The notes beneath the pieces were generated by a model. That model was not told the DNA's origin, made no database searches, and saw only the letters and a program-made list of their open reading frames with translations. From the NCBI GenBank assembly GCA_040797845.1, contig JBFNFA010000001.1, positions 434,001 to 498,000 of the forward strand: a stretch of DNA of 64,000 bases. The letters run 5' to 3'. The position numbers were made by a program, and so were the translations under genes. Positions 61,493-64,000 of the stretch are shown here, one piece after another (positions within the stretch are counted from its first letter, which is position 1; every line of letters begins with the position of its first letter). Source of the stretch: Clostridium_AW sp040797845. GTDB lineage: Bacteria > Bacillota > Clostridia > Clostridiales > Clostridiaceae.

Positions 61493-62149
61493 CTAGGAAA
61501 GTTTTAAAGACTGTCCTGGATAAATAACATCAGGATTTTTTATATTGTTCAATTGTGCTATTTCTTTATATCTACTGCCATCACCCAAATATTTTTTGGC
61601 TATTTTCCATAATGTATCTCCATTAACAACTGTATGAGTTTTAGGCTTCGACTTTTCTACTGGTCTTGACTGATTAGTTTTCACTGTGGCCTTACTAGTA
61701 TTATTTTGTTCAGTAGCTACAAATACTTTTCTAGCTGCATAAGTTTTATATCTCTTAAGCTCTATAGAATAATATATGTCTCCTACTTCTCCACCTTTTT
61801 CAGTTAACTTTAAATTTTCTATAGTAAATAGATCATTAATATCTAAAGGACTTCCTGTAAATATGAATCTTACCTTTTCTTGTCTTTCTCTCCACTCTCT
61901 AATTTTAGAAATATAAAAGTCCGGCGAAAAAAATTTCTCCGAACTTACATATGGTCCTGTATTCTTAGGAAAATAACTTTCAAAAGATATTCGAATTAAT
62001 TTAGGCTTATTTATTACATTAATTTCACCTAGATTAATAATATCAAAGGTTTTATTATTTCCACCTTCATTAAATTCTATTTTTTCAGGAAGTACAGGAA
62101 GAACAAAACCTTCATCACCATCATTTACGCCTAGATAGATTTTATACAT
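61493..62149 (-). CDS. LysM-containing tail protein (XkdP-like)
   Basis: The 218-aa protein has an N-terminal tail-assembly region (MYKIYLGVNDGDEGFVLPVLPEKIEFNEGGNNKTFDIINLGEIN) and a C-terminal LysM domain (THTVVNGDTLWKIAKKYLGDGSRYKEIAQLNNIKNPDVIYPGQSLKLS). LysM binds N-acetylglucosamine in peptidoglycan, so the protein can anchor the tail tip to the wall. It overlaps the tape-measure gene by TAATG. Confidence 0.92.
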   Translation of the reverse strand: MYKIYLGVNDGDEGFVLPVLPEKIEFNEGGNNKTFDIINLGEINVINKPKLIRISFESYFPKNTGPYVSSEKFFSPDFYISKIREWRERQEKVRFIFTGSPLDINDLFTIENLKLTEKGGEVGDIYYSIELKRYKTYAARKVFVATEQNNTSKATVKTNQSRPVEKSKPKTHTVVNGDTLWKIAKKYLGDGSRYKEIAQLNNIKNPDVIYPGQSLKLS

Positions 62150-64000
62150 TAAGCATATACCCCCTCTGCACTATTAGCTAATTCATTTTCCATGTAATTT
62201 TCTATCTTAGATATTATTTTATTAATATCTGCCTCCTCTTTTATATCTCCTGTAGTTACTTGTACTGTAGGAGTTAGTGTAACAAAGTTTTGTATGCTTT
62301 CCTGTTCTGCTAAATCTCTCATAAGTTCCAAATGCTCATTACTTACATCTATGCTGTCCTTAATTTTTCCAAGTTTATCATCAGTCGAACCAAACCCATC
62401 TTTTTGATTAGTATTCCAGTCATCTAATAATGAGTTTTGGTCTTGTATTCCCTTGTTTAGAGGATCATTAAGTCCGCCGAGTGCATTTCCTATATTGTTT
62501 GCTATATTTGTACCTTTACCATATCCATATTTAAATTCATTAGCATAGTCCTTCATTTCCATTTTAGGAGCTTCCCAATAATCTTCTGGAGGCTTTCCAG
62601 CGTCAGCTGAGAATGTATTTACAAAGGAGAAATCTCCAACCAAATCTCTTAGAAATGGAACTTTTTTAATAAGTCCAACTATAGAATCTAGAGCCCCACC
62701 AACGAATTTAACTATACTGTTCCATATATCAAAAAACAACTTTTTAGTTGAATAAAGTGGATGATTAAATACATTAGCCAAAAACTCCGCCAGACTTGCA
62801 AATGTATTCCATATTGTTGCTACACCATTATATAAAAATCCAAATAAGATACCAAAAATACCACCTATAAATCCAATTATTTGCCCTGCTGTAACTCCAC
62901 ATGCGTTTAATATATATATAAATATTGCCATCGTCCCTATTACTAACATTATAGGCCAGTTAACCATCATCCATGCAACGGCCATTGCCGCCACTGTAGT
63001 TATTGCATTCCATAATATAGGTATTAAAATATATGCTAAATAAATTATTGTAGCAATTAATATAGGTTCTATTATTGACCAGTTATTTTTAACTACACCT
63101 CCTATAAAGCTAATAACATATGCAACCCCTAACATTATGTTAATAATTACACTTAACCCTAAACTTACTCCATCAAAAAAAGGCTGGAAGTTTCCTGCCT
63201 TAAATCCTTCATTTAGTGTTTTTAGCAGAGGTTTTATTGCTTCTAATGCATTATTGCCTGCCTTTGAGAAAGACGTTGAAATGTTGGCTATAAGATTATC
63301 CCATAAAGATATGGCCGCACCTGCTGCTTCTTCTACTGCCAACTGGGTACCACCTTTTTTATTCAACATCTCATCAAATTTTTTCATAAAATCATCCATG
63401 TTTGATGCCTCTTTTAATTGCTTGATTTCTGCTGCACCAAAACCAAATCGACCTTTTAACGACATTCCATCTCCGCCTAGTATTTCTTTAAGAGCGAATC
63501 CTGCACCTTCCAAACCTTGGGTTGGATCTAGGAAGGCTAATCGTTCAGCCAGTTTATTTAAATCCATTAACTTGTCTGTATTCTTGGTAAATTGTATAAA
63601 TTGTCTAGAAATAGCCGCAAAGTCCTTTAATCCATATTGACTTATAAGAGCATAATCATTTATTTGCTTAAAAAATGATCTTCCTACATCTTTATTACCT
63701 AGCATACCAGAAATAGTAATAAGCTGCCTTTCCAATCTAGCAGCACCACCTATAGTTGCATCTAATCCCCTTTTTGCTGTCTGAAATCCTAAATAGCCAC
63801 CTACTAGCCCTTTAATTTTACTGGTTAAACTATCTGCAGAATTTGCTCCTCTATTAAAAGAGTTATTTAAGCTATCTTGACTGTTTCTAGCCCTGTCCTG
63901 TTCTCTTGCTAGTTCTTGCAACCCTGCTGATGCTCTGCTAATACTTTCTCTAGCAGTATTTAAAGTATTAGTAATTCTCATGTCTCTATTTGCGCTGTTA
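62149..64000 (-). CDS. Tail tape-measure protein, truncated by the window edge
   Basis: At least 616 residues are visible; the frame stays open upstream of the first Met (codons NSANRD) and runs off the window. The N-terminal part is coiled (RITNTLNTARESISRASAGLQELAREQDRARNSQDS), and a hydrophobic stretch of several helices (residues ~285-405) is typical of tape-measure proteins. The tail ends with VTLTPTVQVTTGDIKEEADINKI. In PBSX the equivalent is XkdO. It sets tail length and ejects with DNA. The true start is beyond the window. Confidence 0.85.
   Translation of the reverse strand, partial: NSANRDMRITNTLNTARESISRASAGLQELAREQDRARNSQDSLNNSFNRGANSADSLTSKIKGLVGGYLGFQTAKRGLDATIGGAARLERQLITISGMLGNKDVGRSFFKQINDYALISQYGLKDFAAISRQFIQFTKNTDKLMDLNKLAERLAFLDPTQGLEGAGFALKEILGGDGMSLKGRFGFGAAEIKQLKEASNMDDFMKKFDEMLNKKGGTQLAVEEAAGAAISLWDNLIANISTSFSKAGNNALEAIKPLLKTLNEGFKAGNFQPFFDGVSLGLSVIINIMLGVAYVISFIGGVVKNNWSIIEPILIATIIYLAYILIPILWNAITTVAAMAVAWMMVNWPIMLVIGTMAIFIYILNACGVTAGQIIGFIGGIFGILFGFLYNGVATIWNTFASLAEFLANVFNHPLYSTKKLFFDIWNSIVKFVGGALDSIVGLIKKVPFLRDLVGDFSFVNTFSADAGKPPEDYWEAPKMEMKDYANEFKYGYGKGTNIANNIGNALGGLNDPLNKGIQDQNSLLDDWNTNQKDGFGSTDDKLGKIKDSIDVSNEHLELMRDLAEQESIQNFVTLTPTVQVTTGDIKEEADINKIISKIENYMENELANSAEGVYA

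Larger units (their letters stand above)
46238..64000. mobile_element. Prophage with PBSX/Mu-like contractile tail, left part
   Basis: From the comM junction to the window end all genes are phage or mobile-element type: three XRE/HTH regulators on the plus strand, an FtsK/relaxation pair, lysis genes, then a baseplate and tail module in reverse order. The tail order tape measure, XkdP, XkdQ, XkdR, XkdS, XkdT (baseplate J), XkdU-like, fibres, XkdX-like, XhlA-like, amidase mirrors B. subtilis PBSX. The late operon runs leftwards and ends at a terminator at 51.36-51.40 kb. Head genes, terminase and integrase must lie beyond 64 kb. Confidence 0.92.

Noticed and set aside
1..64000. tRNA, rRNA or CRISPR array
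   Set aside because: I saw no tRNA cloverleaf signature, no rRNA segment and no regularly spaced repeat array.

Overview
The window is a low-GC Firmicutes chromosome, best read as Clostridium sensu stricto. The evidence is the very AT-rich codon use, strong GGAGG ribosome binding sites, frequent TTG and GTG starts, a spoVS gene, a CodY regulator, PolC, and the gene order rpsB-tsf-pyrH-frr-uppS-cdsA-dxr-rseP-ispG-polC-rimP-nusA-ylxR-ylxQ-infB-rbfA-nrnA-truB-ribF-rpsO-pnp. The species cannot be fixed from sequence reading alone. About 46 kb is conserved core chromosome, nearly all on the minus strand. The remaining ~17.8 kb is the left part of a prophage that runs off the right edge.

Core region, left to right. 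The 5' end of a glutamate dehydrogenase gene, purB, a small DUF378 membrane protein, ptsH (HPr) and an aspB-type aminotransferase occupy 1-3.7 kb. A three-gene envelope cassette follows (3.8-6.3 kb): a UbiA-type polyprenyl-phosphate phosphoribosyltransferase-like enzyme, a GT39-type membrane glycosyltransferase and an SMR-type small transporter. Next come spoVS, with a consensus-perfect sigma-H promoter, then rny, recA with a LexA box, pgsA, rimO, ftsK/spoIIIE, a TepA-like ClpP-fold protease, dapG, ymxH and an M16 peptidase. The translation and RNA block is pnp-rpsO-ribF-truB-nrnA-rbfA-infB-ylxQ-ylxR-nusA-rimP (17.7-27.7 kb). After it lie polC and the isoprenoid/lipid genes ispG, rseP, dxr, an AI-2E-family membrane protein, cdsA and uppS (27.9-38.1 kb). 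The block ends with frr, pyrH, tsf, rpsB, codY, topA and dprA.

Directly upstream of dprA the comM/yifB gene (Mg-chelatase-like competence ATPase) is broken at its conserved PCPC motif near 46,240, and only its C-terminal 154 codons remain here. The break is the left end of a prophage. From the junction rightwards the prophage carries three plus-strand HTH regulators, then a minus-strand group with a replication-relaxation-like protein, an FtsK-type ATPase, a 47-residue membrane peptide, an XRE regulator and a conserved small protein. A minus-strand late operon follows: holin-like protein, amidase endolysin, XhlA-like protein, two probable cargo genes (one Cys-rich, one secreted with a PPC-like fold), and a PBSX/Mu-like contractile-tail and baseplate module up to the tape-measure gene, which is cut by the window edge. 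No integrase, capsid or terminase gene lies in the window, so they should be beyond the right edge.

The most interesting items are: the comM insertion next to dprA; an apparent Shine-Dalgarno sequence separated from the topA start by a hairpin that restores ideal spacing; the FtsK/relaxation/mini-membrane-protein triad inside a tailed prophage; a seven-repeat beta-propeller fused to a phage tail-fibre stem; and the polyprenyl-sugar cassette. Several ribosomal-protein leader RNAs and promoters are also visible.
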